From assembly GCF_003260975.1 (NCBI RefSeq), contig NZ_CP030041.1, positions 1,702,501-1,766,500 on the forward strand: a DNA stretch of 64,000 nt, given 5' to 3'. This document shows, one piece after another, positions 55,601-64,000 of this stretch. The stretch is from Echinicola strongylocentroti. Its GTDB lineage: Bacteria > Bacteroidota > Bacteroidia > Cytophagales > Cyclobacteriaceae. Every line of letters begins with the position of its first letter. The stretch's first letter is position 1. A model generated the notes under the pieces. It was not told the DNA's origin, did no database searches, and was given only the letters and a program-made list of their open reading frames with translations. Made by a program: the position numbers and the translations under genes.

Positions 55601-56920
55601 TTATCCTCCTGTAAATAACTTCAAAATATCGTTTCCTATCGCAAATACCATTAAGGCAAGCAGCAACACCATGCCTACTTTTTGGGCATTTTCGAGGAAT
55701 TTTTCGGAAGGGCTCCTGCCAGAAATCATTTCATATAGCAAAAACACCACATGTCCACCGTCCAGCGCAGGAATCGGAAGCAGGTTCATAAAGGCCAGGA
55801 TCATGGAAATCAAACCCGTGATACTCCAGAATTTCACCCAGTCCCATTGACTCCCATAAATCTTTGCCATGCCGATCGGTCCACTGACATTTCTAGTAGA
55901 AACCTCTCCGGTAAACATCTTACCCAGGGCCTTGGCATTGATGATCACCACACTGAAGGCTTTTTCTGTTCCTTTGAAAATGGACTCGTTTAGGCTGTAT
56001 TGTTTTCTTACCGGCTCGATAAGGTAATTGATATGAATGCCTATTATCCCGTCCTCTGGAACAGTGACCTCTCCTTCCATCCTTCTACCGTTACGTTCAT
56101 AAGCCAATGAAATAGGCTCTCCGGTATATTCCTCCAGTTTTCGGTGAAAATCATTAAAGTACCTCACTCGCTCCCCATTCACGGCAACTATCTTATCACC
56201 ATGTTGTAATCCCAACTCTTCCGCCGGTGTACCTTTCATCGACTCCTCCACCGTGAACGGCCTTCCAATATCAATAAAATTGGACATCGCTTCCTGGTTG
56301 GAAAAAGAATTGATAAAGCCCCTTGGGATATCTATTTGGATGATCTCCCCATCCCGATCTACGGTGTAATAACCATTTTCGCTTAGCAACACGTCCCCGC
56401 TTGACAGATCGGAAAGACTCTGGTAGGTATGGCCATTCACATCCAATACCTTATCGCCATCCTGAAAGCCGATCTGCTGACCAATATCATAGGCTACGAT
56501 TCCATGCTCTATCACTTGGTCTCTTGAAAAATAGGTCTCTCCACGATCGTAGGTCAACGCAATAAAAACCAGCACTCCCGTAATCACATTGACGATGATA
56601 CCTCCCAGCATCACAATCAGACGCTGCCAAGCAGGCTTAGCCCTGAATTCCCATGGCTGAGGTTCGGTAGAAAGCTGCTCCGTGTCCATGGATTCATCGA
56701 CCATTCCCGAGATTTTTACAAAACCTCCCAACGGAATGGCTCCAAGGGAATACTCCGTTTCTCCATATTTAAAACCTATAATCTTAGGTGGAAAACCGAT
56801 CGAAAATTTCTCCACACGCATGCCAAACATTTTGGCTGCCAGCATGTGGCCTCCCTCGTGCAACCCCACCAAAATCGATAAGCCCAACAAGAGCTGGCCT
56901 ATCATTATCAAAGTATCCAT
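55601..56920 (-). CDS. rseP: RseP-type site-2 intramembrane metalloprotease
   Basis: A 439-residue intramembrane zinc protease (M50) that cleaves within membrane-spanning anti-sigma factors and remnant signal peptides. The zinc motif HEGGH (His21, Glu22, His25) lies in the first transmembrane segment, and the conserved NLLPIPALDGGH with the third ligand Asp is near the C-terminus. PDZ domains lie between them (KGTPAEELGLQHGDKIVAVNG). The gene starts 3 bases after the dxr stop, so the two are co-transcribed, a common pairing in bacteria. The anti-sigma substrate is not in this window. Confidence 0.95.
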   Translation of the reverse strand: MDTLIMIGQLLLGLSILVGLHEGGHMLAAKMFGMRVEKFSIGFPPKIIGFKYGETEYSLGAIPLGGFVKISGMVDESMDTEQLSTEPQPWEFRAKPAWQRLIVMLGGIIVNVITGVLVFIALTYDRGETYFSRDQVIEHGIVAYDIGQQIGFQDGDKVLDVNGHTYQSLSDLSSGDVLLSENGYYTVDRDGEIIQIDIPRGFINSFSNQEAMSNFIDIGRPFTVEESMKGTPAEELGLQHGDKIVAVNGERVRYFNDFHRKLEEYTGEPISLAYERNGRRMEGEVTVPEDGIIGIHINYLIEPVRKQYSLNESIFKGTEKAFSVVIINAKALGKMFTGEVSTRNVSGPIGMAKIYGSQWDWVKFWSITGLISMILAFMNLLPIPALDGGHVVFLLYEMISGRSPSEKFLENAQKVGMVLLLALMVFAIGNDILKLFTGG

Positions 56921-56923
56921 AAG

Positions 56924-58090
56924 TTATTCGTTAATCTTAATTAGTTCTTTTGCTTTTATTCTTGCCATCTTGTCGGTCGTCACAAAGTCCTCCAGTCTGG
57001 GGGAGCTGACAAAATCAACTTTTGACATGGTTTCGGCAATGATATCGGACATTTCCAAAAACCTTACCTGATCTCTCAAAAATGCGGCCACGACTACTTC
57101 ATTGGCGGCATTAAGAACACAGGCCGCGTTCCCTCCGCGCTCCAATGCGTCAAATGCCAGTTGGAGGTTCTTAAATGTCTCCATATCTGGCTTTTCAAAA
57201 TCCAACGAAGGATATTGCATAAAGTCAAACCTTGGAAAATCGGACACCATTCTGTCCGGATATGTCAAGGCAAATTGAATAGGGATACGCATATCTGGAA
57301 GACCAAGTTGCGCCTTTATGCTTCCATCTTCAAATTGTACTAACGAATGAACGATAGATTGTGGATGCACCACCACTTCAATTTGCTCAGGACGAACCCC
57401 AAAAAGCCACTTGGCCTCGATCACTTCCAATCCCTTGTTCATCAGCGATGCCGAGTCAATGGTAATCTTGGCTCCCATGTCCCAATTGGGATGTTTCAGG
57501 GCCTGTTCTTTGGTGACATTTTCCAGAAACAGCCGATCCTTACCTCTAAAAGGTCCTCCTGAGGCAGTCAGGATCAGTTTTTCTATTGGGTTATGAAATT
57601 CTCCGACCAAGCACTGAAAAATGGCCGAATGCTCCGAGTCCACGGGGTAGATGTTCACGCCTTTTTCCCTGGCTAGCCTCGTAATCAGTTCACCGGCCAC
57701 TACCAACGTCTCTTTATTGGCCAATGCGATCTGTTTGCCTGCGTTGATCGCACTGATGGTAGGCAATAGCCCTGAGTAACCAACAAGGGCAGTCAGTACC
57801 ACATCAATGGTCTCCATCTCCACTACCTGCGCCAACGCCTTCTCACCAGCATATACTTTTACGTAATGAGGCTCCAAAGCCTCTTTTAGTTGCCGATAAT
57901 GGGTTTCATTGGCGATGACCACGGCATTGGGCTGAAACTCCAAGGCCTGCTGAATCAATAAATCTACATTATTTTGGGCCGTCAATACTTCTACCTCAAA
58001 ATGCTCAGCATGGCTCTTGATCACCTCCAAAGCCTGTGTACCAATACTACCGGTAGAACCCAATAGGGCCACGCGTTTTTTACTTGACAT
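56924..58090 (-). CDS. dxr: 1-deoxy-D-xylulose-5-phosphate reductoisomerase
   Basis: Converts DXP to MEP, the second step of the non-mevalonate isoprenoid pathway. The NADPH-binding N-terminus is VALLGSTGSIGTQALEV, and VDSEHSAIFQC, ASGGPFRGKDR and the NMGAKITIDSASLMNKGLE-type segment carry the metal and substrate residues. The 388-residue length is normal. A TAAATTTG -7-like element lies about 40 bases upstream (58126-58133), without a matching -33 box. It is the first gene of the dxr-rseP operon. Confidence 0.96.
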   Translation of the reverse strand: MSSKKRVALLGSTGSIGTQALEVIKSHAEHFEVEVLTAQNNVDLLIQQALEFQPNAVVIANETHYRQLKEALEPHYVKVYAGEKALAQVVEMETIDVVLTALVGYSGLLPTISAINAGKQIALANKETLVVAGELITRLAREKGVNIYPVDSEHSAIFQCLVGEFHNPIEKLILTASGGPFRGKDRLFLENVTKEQALKHPNWDMGAKITIDSASLMNKGLEVIEAKWLFGVRPEQIEVVVHPQSIVHSLVQFEDGSIKAQLGLPDMRIPIQFALTYPDRMVSDFPRFDFMQYPSLDFEKPDMETFKNLQLAFDALERGGNAACVLNAANEVVVAAFLRDQVRFLEMSDIIAETMSKVDFVSSPRLEDFVTTDKMARIKAKELIKINE

Positions 58091-58402
58091 TGATGTCTTG
58101 TTTCTCCTCTATCTCTATAAGCTGACAAATTTACAAGCTTCAAAGACTTTTCCTTGGTTTTTTTGCCACTTTTTCAGCCTTGATACGTTTGGCACTTTTT
58201 TGGACGAGTACTATAGCTAAAACCATCTGTCTTCAAAAAGGTTATCTATTTTACATATCAATGTGATTTTGACAGATATCAACGACGATAATAGCATAGT
58301 TTCCACTGCCAAAAAATCCCCTCGATGGATTTATTAAAAATTGTTAAATGGGTGACCAGAAACAGGATTTAAACGTAAATTGATCAAAAAACATTTCGTC
58401 TC
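58091..58402. promoter_or_regulatory. Divergent promoter region of dxr and degQ
   Basis: About 310 bases. A partial dxr promoter (TAAATTTG, minus, 58126-58133) is at one end; on the degQ side there is no clear TAnnTTTG. No repeat, gene or hairpin is evident. Confidence 0.35.
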
Positions 58403-59863
58403 ATGCAAAAAAGCTTAACCACTTTCATGCTGGCCTTTGTAGCCGGACTGCTTGGCGCTTGGGCCTACCAGCAGTTTTTTTATCCCCATCTATCTATTGC
58501 CGAAGTGCAAAAAAGCCATCAGGAGTCATTTTCCCACCAGGTCAATAACTTCACAGAATCAAGCCCCTCCCCGACGAAGGCCACGGAGTCCCCACTCCCT
58601 ATTTCCTTTGTAGAAGCTTCCGAGCGGAGTACCGAATCGGTGGTATTTATCAAAAACTTCTCCGGAACAGACTATCGACGATATAGTATGTTTGACTTCT
58701 TCTTTGGGCCTCAAGGCGGGTCAGGACAGCGTGTGAGCACGGGATCTGGGGTCATCTTTAGTAAAGACGGCTATATCATCACCAACAACCATGTCGTCGA
58801 AGATGCCGAAACCCTCGAAGTGATCCACCATAAAAAAACGTACAAAGCCAAACTCATCGGCACTGACCCAAACACGGACATCGCGGTGCTTAAAATCGAC
58901 GCAGAGAATCTTCCAGCCATCGAAAAGGGAAGTAGCCGTGATCTCAAAATCGGCGAATGGGTCATTGCCGTAGGCAATCCATTTAACCTTACCTCCACCG
59001 TCACAGCTGGCATTGTATCTGCAAAAGAACGACAAATCAACATACTAGGAGGTGATTTCCCGTTGGAATCCTTTATTCAGACAGATGCGGCCATCAATCC
59101 GGGCAATTCCGGTGGAGCACTCGTTAATGTCAAAGGAGAGCTTGTAGGCATCAATACCGCCATTCTCTCCAAGACAGGCACCTACACCGGCTATGGTTTT
59201 GCTGTCCCCGTCGACATCGCTGCCAAAATCGCCAATGATCTCATCAATTACGGGGAGGTACAAAAAGCCATTCCGGGAGTAGGAACAGAAGAGATCACCC
59301 CTGAAATAGCTGAGGAAATGAACCTCAATTCCCTGGATGGAGTCATTGTCAACCATGTCATCCGTAACGGTGCGGCTGAAAAAGCAGGCTTAGAAATCGG
59401 TGACGTCATTATCGGCATCGACGACACCGAAATCAAGGGGAAAGGCAGTTTTGAAGAAGCCCTTTCCTACCATTATCCCGGAGATCAAGTGACCTTGTAT
59501 TACCTACGTGACAATCAGCAAAAGAACGCCGACATCACCCTCCAAAATCTCCACGGAGGCACTGGTGTCATCGAAAAGGCTTTTTATTCTTCCACACTGC
59601 TGGGCGCAAAACTGGAAGCTGTCAATACGGTGGACAAAGATCGTTATGAAATCGACTATGGCGTAAAAATCACCGCACTTACACGTGGATACCTCAGTGA
59701 ACTGGGATTGGGCAACGGCTTTATCCTGACAGAGGTAAATGGAGAGCCGGCCGAAGAGCCGGATGAAATCGGCACTTTTCTGGAAGAATACAGCGGAAGG
59801 CTCGTCTTAGAAGGAATCACCCCACGAGGCAGGGTATTCAGACAATCCTATAGCGTAAGATGA
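58403..59863 (+). CDS. HtrA/DegQ-family periplasmic serine protease
   Basis: A 486-residue envelope quality-control protease. An N-terminal hydrophobic segment (LTTFMLAFVAGLLGAWAYQQFF) anchors or exports it. The trypsin-like domain has His130 (TNNHVVED), Asp159 (NTDIAVLK) and Ser236 (GNSGGAL). Two C-terminal PDZ domains (about 280-370, containing GLEIGDVIIGID, and 395-486) follow. Family members degrade misfolded proteins and may act as chaperones. It is divergent from dxr. A strong terminator lies 27 bases after the stop. Confidence 0.94.
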   Translation: MQKSLTTFMLAFVAGLLGAWAYQQFFYPHLSIAEVQKSHQESFSHQVNNFTESSPSPTKATESPLPISFVEASERSTESVVFIKNFSGTDYRRYSMFDFFFGPQGGSGQRVSTGSGVIFSKDGYIITNNHVVEDAETLEVIHHKKTYKAKLIGTDPNTDIAVLKIDAENLPAIEKGSSRDLKIGEWVIAVGNPFNLTSTVTAGIVSAKERQINILGGDFPLESFIQTDAAINPGNSGGALVNVKGELVGINTAILSKTGTYTGYGFAVPVDIAAKIANDLINYGEVQKAIPGVGTEEITPEIAEEMNLNSLDGVIVNHVIRNGAAEKAGLEIGDVIIGIDDTEIKGKGSFEEALSYHYPGDQVTLYYLRDNQQKNADITLQNLHGGTGVIEKAFYSSTLLGAKLEAVNTVDKDRYEIDYGVKITALTRGYLSELGLGNGFILTEVNGEPAEEPDEIGTFLEEYSGRLVLEGITPRGRVFRQSYSVR

Positions 59864-59890
59864 CCTTAATTTAGACAGAAATTAAATTTG

Positions 59891-59917
59891 GAAAGCACCG
59901 GAAAAATCGGTGCTTTC
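59891..59917 (+). terminator. Terminator after the degQ gene
   Basis: GAAAGCACCG (59891-59900) pairs with CGGTGCTTTC (59908-59917) around a 7-nt loop, and T-rich sequence follows. It overlaps an upstream extension of the next reading frame and so supports the start at 59958. Confidence 0.8.
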
Positions 59918-59957
59918 TTTGTTAGATTTTTGTAGATTTAGAAAAAGGACACCCGCT

Positions 59958-60374
59958 ATGAAAACACAACCATTATCCTGTGAACAATGCTTTGGAAACT
60001 TTCAGGAATCACTTACTGAATTGCAAGAAGTGATCGAAGAGATCAACCTAAAAGGCATCAGTCAAAAAAACGAACAGCACTTACACCGGTCATTTGAGTT
60101 AACGCACGAACTCGCCCTTAATGCCATGACTGCATTTTTTAAGCAACAGGGCAGGCCGTCATACAGTGGATCCCGGGACATCACACTCGACGCCTTCAAT
60201 GAAGAACTCATCGATGATGGCAAAGGCTGGCTGGACATGATCATCTGCCGGATCAAAGCCACCCCTGTCTACACTGAAGATGTACAGAACAAGGTCACAC
60301 AGAACATTCTGAAAAATTACATTCATCTATTCGAAAATTTCGAAAAAAAAATGAACATGACACTTAACCTATAG
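59958..60374 (+). CDS. HI0074-like nucleotidyltransferase substrate-binding protein, orphan
   Basis: A 138-residue all-helical protein. RSFELTHELALNAMTAFFKQQG is the hallmark of the HI0074 family, usually the partner (antitoxin-like) subunit of a HI0073/MNT-type minimal nucleotidyltransferase in HEPN-MNT pairs. FNEELIDDGKGWLDMI follows. The start at 59958 is chosen because the open frame from 59910 lies inside the degQ terminator. No nucleotidyltransferase gene is adjacent on either side, so it is an orphan. Its role here is unknown. Confidence 0.8.
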   Translation: MKTQPLSCEQCFGNFQESLTELQEVIEEINLKGISQKNEQHLHRSFELTHELALNAMTAFFKQQGRPSYSGSRDITLDAFNEELIDDGKGWLDMIICRIKATPVYTEDVQNKVTQNILKNYIHLFENFEKKMNMTLNL

Positions 60375-60477
60375 CATAAAGACAAATATTATCATTTTTT
60401 TTCAGTCGACCTGTAGCGCTTTTATTATGGTTGCCGTCTAGGGGATAAATGGATTTTTAACCTAACCACATTTAGCC

Positions 60478-61731
60478 ATGAAACAGCCTTTACTCCCAGC
60501 AGCAGCCATGCTTCGAACACTGCTTTTGTTTGCGATCATACTTGGCTTTAATTCTTGCCAAGATCAGGTAGAAAGCACCTACACTTATCAAGCAAAAATT
60601 CCTGTATCCATAAAGACCGAGGTATTCAGGAGCAGCTATGTCGGGCCTGTCGCCCCAAAAGACATCAACAAGACCGGTAAGATTTATGTTTTTGACGACT
60701 ACTTGTTTATCAATGAGCCCAACAATGGGATCCACGTCATAGACAATTCGGACCCTGCCAATCCCAACAACATCAGTTTTATAGAAATCCCTGGAGCTGC
60801 AGACTTGGCCATCAATGACAACATCCTCTATGCAGACAGCTATATTGATCTACTCTCCTTTGACATTTCAGACCCCCGTGACATTTCTCTTGTAAACCGT
60901 GAAGAAGACGTCTTTACCAATTATTATACTAATCATGAAGAGGGATTGTTTACTATCCTAAAAGACACGGTCATCACCTCAGAAGAACCCATCAGAACTT
61001 GGGATGGAGGAGGAATATGGCTAGATGCCATGAATTTCTCTAGTGCAGAAGCTGGTGGTGGGCAGGGAAATTACGGCCAAGGAGGCTCCATGGCCAGGTT
61101 CACCCTTGCCAATGGCCACTTGTACACCGTGGATGACTACGATCTTCGCCTCTTTGACATCAGCGAAAAAGCAGATCCAGAATTTGTCAAACAGATCCAA
61201 TTGGGCTGGGGAATCGAAACTATTTTCCCTTTTAAAGACAAACTTTTTATCGGCTCCACTACTGGCATGCATATTTATGATATATCGGTACCTGCAACCC
61301 CTCAGCAGCTCTCTGTTTATTCGCACATTACCAGCTGTGACCCCGTAGTCGCCAATGATGACTACGCCTTCGTTACACTACGGTCTGGTAATTTTTGCCA
61401 GCAGGGTGTAAACCTATTGGAAGTACTGGACATCTCTGACCCATCACTGCCAAAACTGCTAAAATCCTACCCCATGGACAATCCTCACGGCCTTGGATTA
61501 GCGGAAGATTACCTGTATGTCTGTGAAGGAGAATACGGGCTGAAGAGTTTTAATGTATCAGATGTCCTTAAAATCGATCAAAACCAATTGGAACACCTCC
61601 AAGGGCTGAACGCCATCGACCTGATTCCTGGACCAAAATCACTGATCGTCATTGGCAGTAAGGTCATAACCCAATACGACTACAGCACTCCCAGCAAACT
61701 CAAACAACTGAGTTCCATTTCGATCGAATAA
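60478..61731 (+). CDS. LVIVD-repeat lipoprotein
   Basis: A 417-residue secreted protein with a lipobox (LGFNSC, Cys about 27) and a repeated beta-sheet unit of the LVIVD type, e.g. NNGIHVIDNSDPANPNNI, LLSFDISDPRDISLV and LRLFDISEKADPEF and a further LLEVLDISDPSLPKLL unit. The four to five units would form a beta-propeller on the cell surface. The family is common in Bacteroidota and its function is unknown. It begins an apparent run of uptake-related genes on the plus strand. The start is 60478 or the in-frame ATG 10 codons later (60508). Confidence 0.85.
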   Translation: MKQPLLPAAAMLRTLLLFAIILGFNSCQDQVESTYTYQAKIPVSIKTEVFRSSYVGPVAPKDINKTGKIYVFDDYLFINEPNNGIHVIDNSDPANPNNISFIEIPGAADLAINDNILYADSYIDLLSFDISDPRDISLVNREEDVFTNYYTNHEEGLFTILKDTVITSEEPIRTWDGGGIWLDAMNFSSAEAGGGQGNYGQGGSMARFTLANGHLYTVDDYDLRLFDISEKADPEFVKQIQLGWGIETIFPFKDKLFIGSTTGMHIYDISVPATPQQLSVYSHITSCDPVVANDDYAFVTLRSGNFCQQGVNLLEVLDISDPSLPKLLKSYPMDNPHGLGLAEDYLYVCEGEYGLKSFNVSDVLKIDQNQLEHLQGLNAIDLIPGPKSLIVIGSKVITQYDYSTPSKLKQLSSISIE

Positions 61732-61750
61732 ACTACTTTCACTGCTTAAC

Positions 61751-62362
61751 ATGCACAATATGAAATTGACTTTTACAGCTTTTAGTTGGATTGTTTTGAC
61801 TGTGGTGATGATACTTTTTGTAGAAGGAAGTGCCTATGGACAGGCACTTCCTTATGTTAACCACACAGAAATTGGCGTGCTCCAAAACAACCAGGCCATC
61901 GGTCCACACACTTCATTTACACTCCAGACATTTAATGGTGTCAGAGCGAACCAGTGGCTGAGCTTGGGATTCACCACTGGTGTGGATAGCTACCAACAAA
62001 CCGAGATCATACCGTTTGCGCTAGGAGCAAGAGGAGAGTTACTATCCAAAACCACTTTCTCAACACTGTTTGGGCTCGATATCGGTATGGGGACGGCATT
62101 ATTCGAAAAGGACACCGACACGGCTTGGACGGAAGGCGGGTTCCTTATCAATCCAATGATAGGCCTATTGATAAAAACTGATAAAAACACCAAACTGAGC
62201 CTTTCTGTTGGCTACAAAAGACAGGTCATCTCCGAATTCACTGGCGTACTTGCCCCCACCAATACATCTGGCGAAAATGGACTACCCCCCGGATACCACT
62301 CCCTTAATCAGGATAAATTCACTTTCAACAGAGCCTCTATCAGATTGGGAGTATTTTTCTAA
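61751..62362 (+). CDS. Outer-membrane beta-barrel protein, unknown function
   Basis: A 203-residue exported protein: a hydrophobic signal (TAFSWIVLTVVMILFVEGSAYG) is followed by amphipathic beta strands typical of an outer-membrane barrel, such as WLSLGFTTGVDSYQ, LLGLDIGMGTALF-like and TKLSLSVGYKRQVISEF segments. The C-terminus ends RASIRLGVFF, with the terminal aromatic residue expected for barrel assembly. It lies 19 bases after the LVIVD gene, which suggests co-transcription. I cannot assign a function. The start may be 61751 or 61760. Confidence 0.78.
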   Translation: MHNMKLTFTAFSWIVLTVVMILFVEGSAYGQALPYVNHTEIGVLQNNQAIGPHTSFTLQTFNGVRANQWLSLGFTTGVDSYQQTEIIPFALGARGELLSKTTFSTLFGLDIGMGTALFEKDTDTAWTEGGFLINPMIGLLIKTDKNTKLSLSVGYKRQVISEFTGVLAPTNTSGENGLPPGYHSLNQDKFTFNRASIRLGVFF

Positions 62363-62473
62363 TTAGTTGGTGGGTAAAAAGTCACAGGTTATTTTTGAGG
62401 GATAATTTGAAGTAATTTATGTCATGCCCATTTACGCAATGTAATCGGGCCATCCCTACAATTTTAACATTCC

Positions 62474-63613
62474 ATGATAAAACGCTCCCTATTCTTGGCA
62501 TTTGCCCTGCTGCTGGCATGGGCCTGCTCAAGTCCCAAGAATGAAAAAAGCAATCCTGAACTCCAAGAAATCAAGCTTGACTATGCCGTAGGCTTCCGTC
62601 TTTATCAAGGAGATGGGTATAAAGTGATCGAAGTCACCAAGGGCTTTCCAGGAAACCACCAGCCTTTCAGGTACCTGGTAAAAGAGGATTCAACCATTGA
62701 CGTCCCCGAAGGGAGCTATGATGCCATCATTAGCACCTCTGTCCAGAAAATTATCCTGACCTCCACCACCCAGGTCCCTCACTTGGATGCGCTTGGGCTA
62801 ACCAAACGACTCATTGCTTTCCCAAACCTTGAACTGGTTTCTTCAGCTCCGGTTCGTAAACGTATTGATGCAGGACAAGTCGAAGAATTGGGCAGTGGAG
62901 CCAACTACAACACCGAAAAAATCATTGACATCTCCCCTGACTTGCTGATGATTTCGACGCTAGGAGACAATCTCAAGGACCTACAACTGCTCACCAAGGC
63001 CGATATCCCCACCGTCATCAATGGCGACTACGTCGAACAGCATCCTTTGGGAAGGGCGGAATGGATCAAGTTTACCGGAGCCCTCACCGGCACCTACCAA
63101 GAAGCAGAAACACATTTTGATAATATAAAAAACAATTATCTCTCCCTGAAAGAAAAAGTCCAAAACGCTTCTTTTACTTCCCTCCCGACCGTACTGAGCG
63201 GAAACATGTACCGGGACATTTGGTACGCTCCCGCAGGCAATAACTGGGGCGCCATCTTTCTGGAAGACGCAGGGGCCGACTATGTTTTTAAGGACCAAGA
63301 AAGCACGGGAAGCCTCCAACTCAACTACGAAGTAGTGCTGGACAAAGGACTGAATGCAGCTATTTGGATCAGCACGGCTGAATTTGGCACTTTGCAGCAA
63401 ATGAAAGAAGCTGATTCCCGCTATACCCAGTTTAAGGCATTCGAAACCGGAAACGTCTATACTTTTGCCAACACTAGGGGAGCCACGGGCGGATTGGAAT
63501 ACTTTGAATTGGGCTACACCCGCCCAGACATCATTCTCAAAGACCTGATAAAAATCTTCCATCCTAGTCTAATCCCCGAATACAAGCCTTATTTTTACCA
63601 AAAGCTAAACTAA
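62474..63613 (+). CDS. Fe/B12-type ABC transporter substrate-binding lipoprotein
   Basis: A 379-residue periplasmic-binding-protein of the BtuF/FecB superfamily. A lipoprotein signal peptide (SLFLAFALLLAWAC, Cys about 18) is present. The PBP fold shows in IISTSVQKIILTSTTQVPHLDAL, ELGSGANYNTEKIIDISPDLLMI and a C-terminal half with FKAFETGNVYTFANTRGA. In Bacteroidota such proteins usually serve siderophore, haem or cobalamin uptake. No TonB receptor, riboswitch or Fur box was recognised next to it, so the ligand is open. The permease gene starts 9 bases after its stop. Confidence 0.88.
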   Translation: MIKRSLFLAFALLLAWACSSPKNEKSNPELQEIKLDYAVGFRLYQGDGYKVIEVTKGFPGNHQPFRYLVKEDSTIDVPEGSYDAIISTSVQKIILTSTTQVPHLDALGLTKRLIAFPNLELVSSAPVRKRIDAGQVEELGSGANYNTEKIIDISPDLLMISTLGDNLKDLQLLTKADIPTVINGDYVEQHPLGRAEWIKFTGALTGTYQEAETHFDNIKNNYLSLKEKVQNASFTSLPTVLSGNMYRDIWYAPAGNNWGAIFLEDAGADYVFKDQESTGSLQLNYEVVLDKGLNAAIWISTAEFGTLQQMKEADSRYTQFKAFETGNVYTFANTRGATGGLEYFELGYTRPDIILKDLIKIFHPSLIPEYKPYFYQKLN

Positions 63614-63622
63614 ACAGCGCCT

Positions 63623-64000
63623 TTGGACAAAAAGCCCATTCATACCGTCATAAAAATACTGCTATCGATCGGATTGCTTCTGTTGCTATTTCTGGTCAAT
63701 ATCAGTATTGGTTCCGTACACATCCCCATTGGCGATGTATTGGATGCATTGACAGGTGGCGATATGGTGAAGGCAAGCTGGCAGACCATTCTCTTCCAAT
63801 ACCGGATACCAAAAGCCTTCACCGCCCTGATCGCCGGTGTAGGTCTTTCTGTCAGCGGTCTCCAAATGCAGTCGTTTTTCAGGAACCCCTTGGCAGGCCC
63901 TTACGTCCTGGGGATCAGCTCTGGTGCCGGATTAGGCGTGGCCCTGTTGATCCTAGGGGGAAGTGCCTTTGGTTGGTCCCTTACCAATAGCACGGGAACT
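63623..64000 (+). CDS. FecCD-type ABC transporter permease, 3' end outside window
   Basis: The first 126 codons of an inner-membrane permease of the FecCD/BtuC family. It starts with TTG at 63623 (TTG GAC AAA AAG). TM1 is ILLSIGLLLLLFLVNISIGS, and TM2-TM3 follow, with the family signatures WQTILFQYRIPKAFTALIAG, VGLSVSGLQMQSFFRNPLAGPYVLGIS and SGAGLGVALLI. FRNPLAGPYVLGIS is the best-conserved element. The gene directly follows the substrate-binding protein; the ATPase gene is presumably beyond the window. Confidence 0.93.
   Translation, partial: MDKKPIHTVIKILLSIGLLLLLFLVNISIGSVHIPIGDVLDALTGGDMVKASWQTILFQYRIPKAFTALIAGVGLSVSGLQMQSFFRNPLAGPYVLGISSGAGLGVALLILGGSAFGWSLTNSTGT

Noticed and set aside
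62363..62473. Cobalamin riboswitch or Fur box in front of the binding-protein gene
   Set aside because: I looked for the conserved cobalamin-riboswitch core and for a 19-bp inverted Fur site, and saw neither.

Overview
The window looks like a chromosomal segment of a Bacteroidota bacterium of the order Cytophagales, probably family Cyclobacteriaceae (Echinicola-like). This is inferred from two SusC/SusD pairs, a long 627-residue amidophosphoribosyltransferase paralogue, a DUF4924-type gene, the absence of Shine-Dalgarno sequences, and several promoters of the TTG-N(17-23)-TAnnTTTG type. The species assignment is an inference and not a match I could run. Most of the window is housekeeping DNA and no phage, CRISPR array, integrase or intact transposase is visible.

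Layout. 1-4.1 kb (minus): purA (cut by the window edge), a STAS anti-anti-sigma factor, a Fur-family regulator and a RelA/SpoT (p)ppGpp enzyme. 4.3-7.9 kb (plus): tRNA-Leu(UAG), then tig-clpP-clpX. 7.9-9.5 kb (minus): lpxB and a QueD/PTPS-like enzyme. 9.8-14.3 kb (minus): first SusC/SusD pair. 14.3-16.0 kb: a gene-free, repeat-rich gap. 16.0-21.9 kb (minus): OmpA/PD40 protein, queE, folD, a four-helix-bundle gene bracketed by inverted repeats, and lepA. 22.1-26.8 kb (minus): second SusC/SusD pair. 27.3-28.5 kb: a DUF4924-like gene, then a 534-bp element with terminal inverted repeats and a 170-bp palindromic repeat. 28.5-30.4 kb (minus): a superfamily 1 helicase broken by an in-frame TAG. 30.5-35.9 kb: an AcpH-like gene, a membrane protein, an M42 peptidase, the PurF-like enzyme and murI. 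36.2-41.7 kb: a small lipoprotein, a sigma-54 response regulator, a convergent hybrid histidine kinase and a membrane protein. 41.9-45.6 kb (minus): a cystathionine beta-synthase-type enzyme, a second repeat-rich gap, and pyrB-pyrR. 45.7-50.3 kb: an unknown secreted protein, polX, a small membrane protein, a cold-shock protein and a SixA-like phosphatase. 50.4-58.1 kb (minus): a sepiapterin/benzil-reductase-like SDR, hslU, lon, rseP and dxr. 58.4-64 kb (plus): degQ/htrA, an orphan HI0074-like protein, an LVIVD-repeat lipoprotein, an outer-membrane protein, and an Fe/B12-type ABC binding protein and permease (cut by the edge).

Working together. The window is rich in protein quality control: trigger factor, ClpXP, HslU, Lon, RseP and an HtrA protease. 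The two SusCD pairs and the terminal FecB/FecC-like genes are outer- and inner-membrane uptake systems whose substrates cannot be read from the sequence. The sigma-54 regulator and the hybrid kinase are convergent neighbours and may form one signalling pair.

The most interesting non-coding content is a set of dispersed, strongly palindromic intergenic repeats. A ~170-bp family occurs about five times, and two of its copies show what looks like compensatory change in the central hairpin. Related elements carry an 18-bp terminal inverted repeat. The four-helix-bundle gene sits inside its own ~38-bp inverted repeats. I found no clear new defence or biosynthetic system; these elements are the best candidates for something not yet described.
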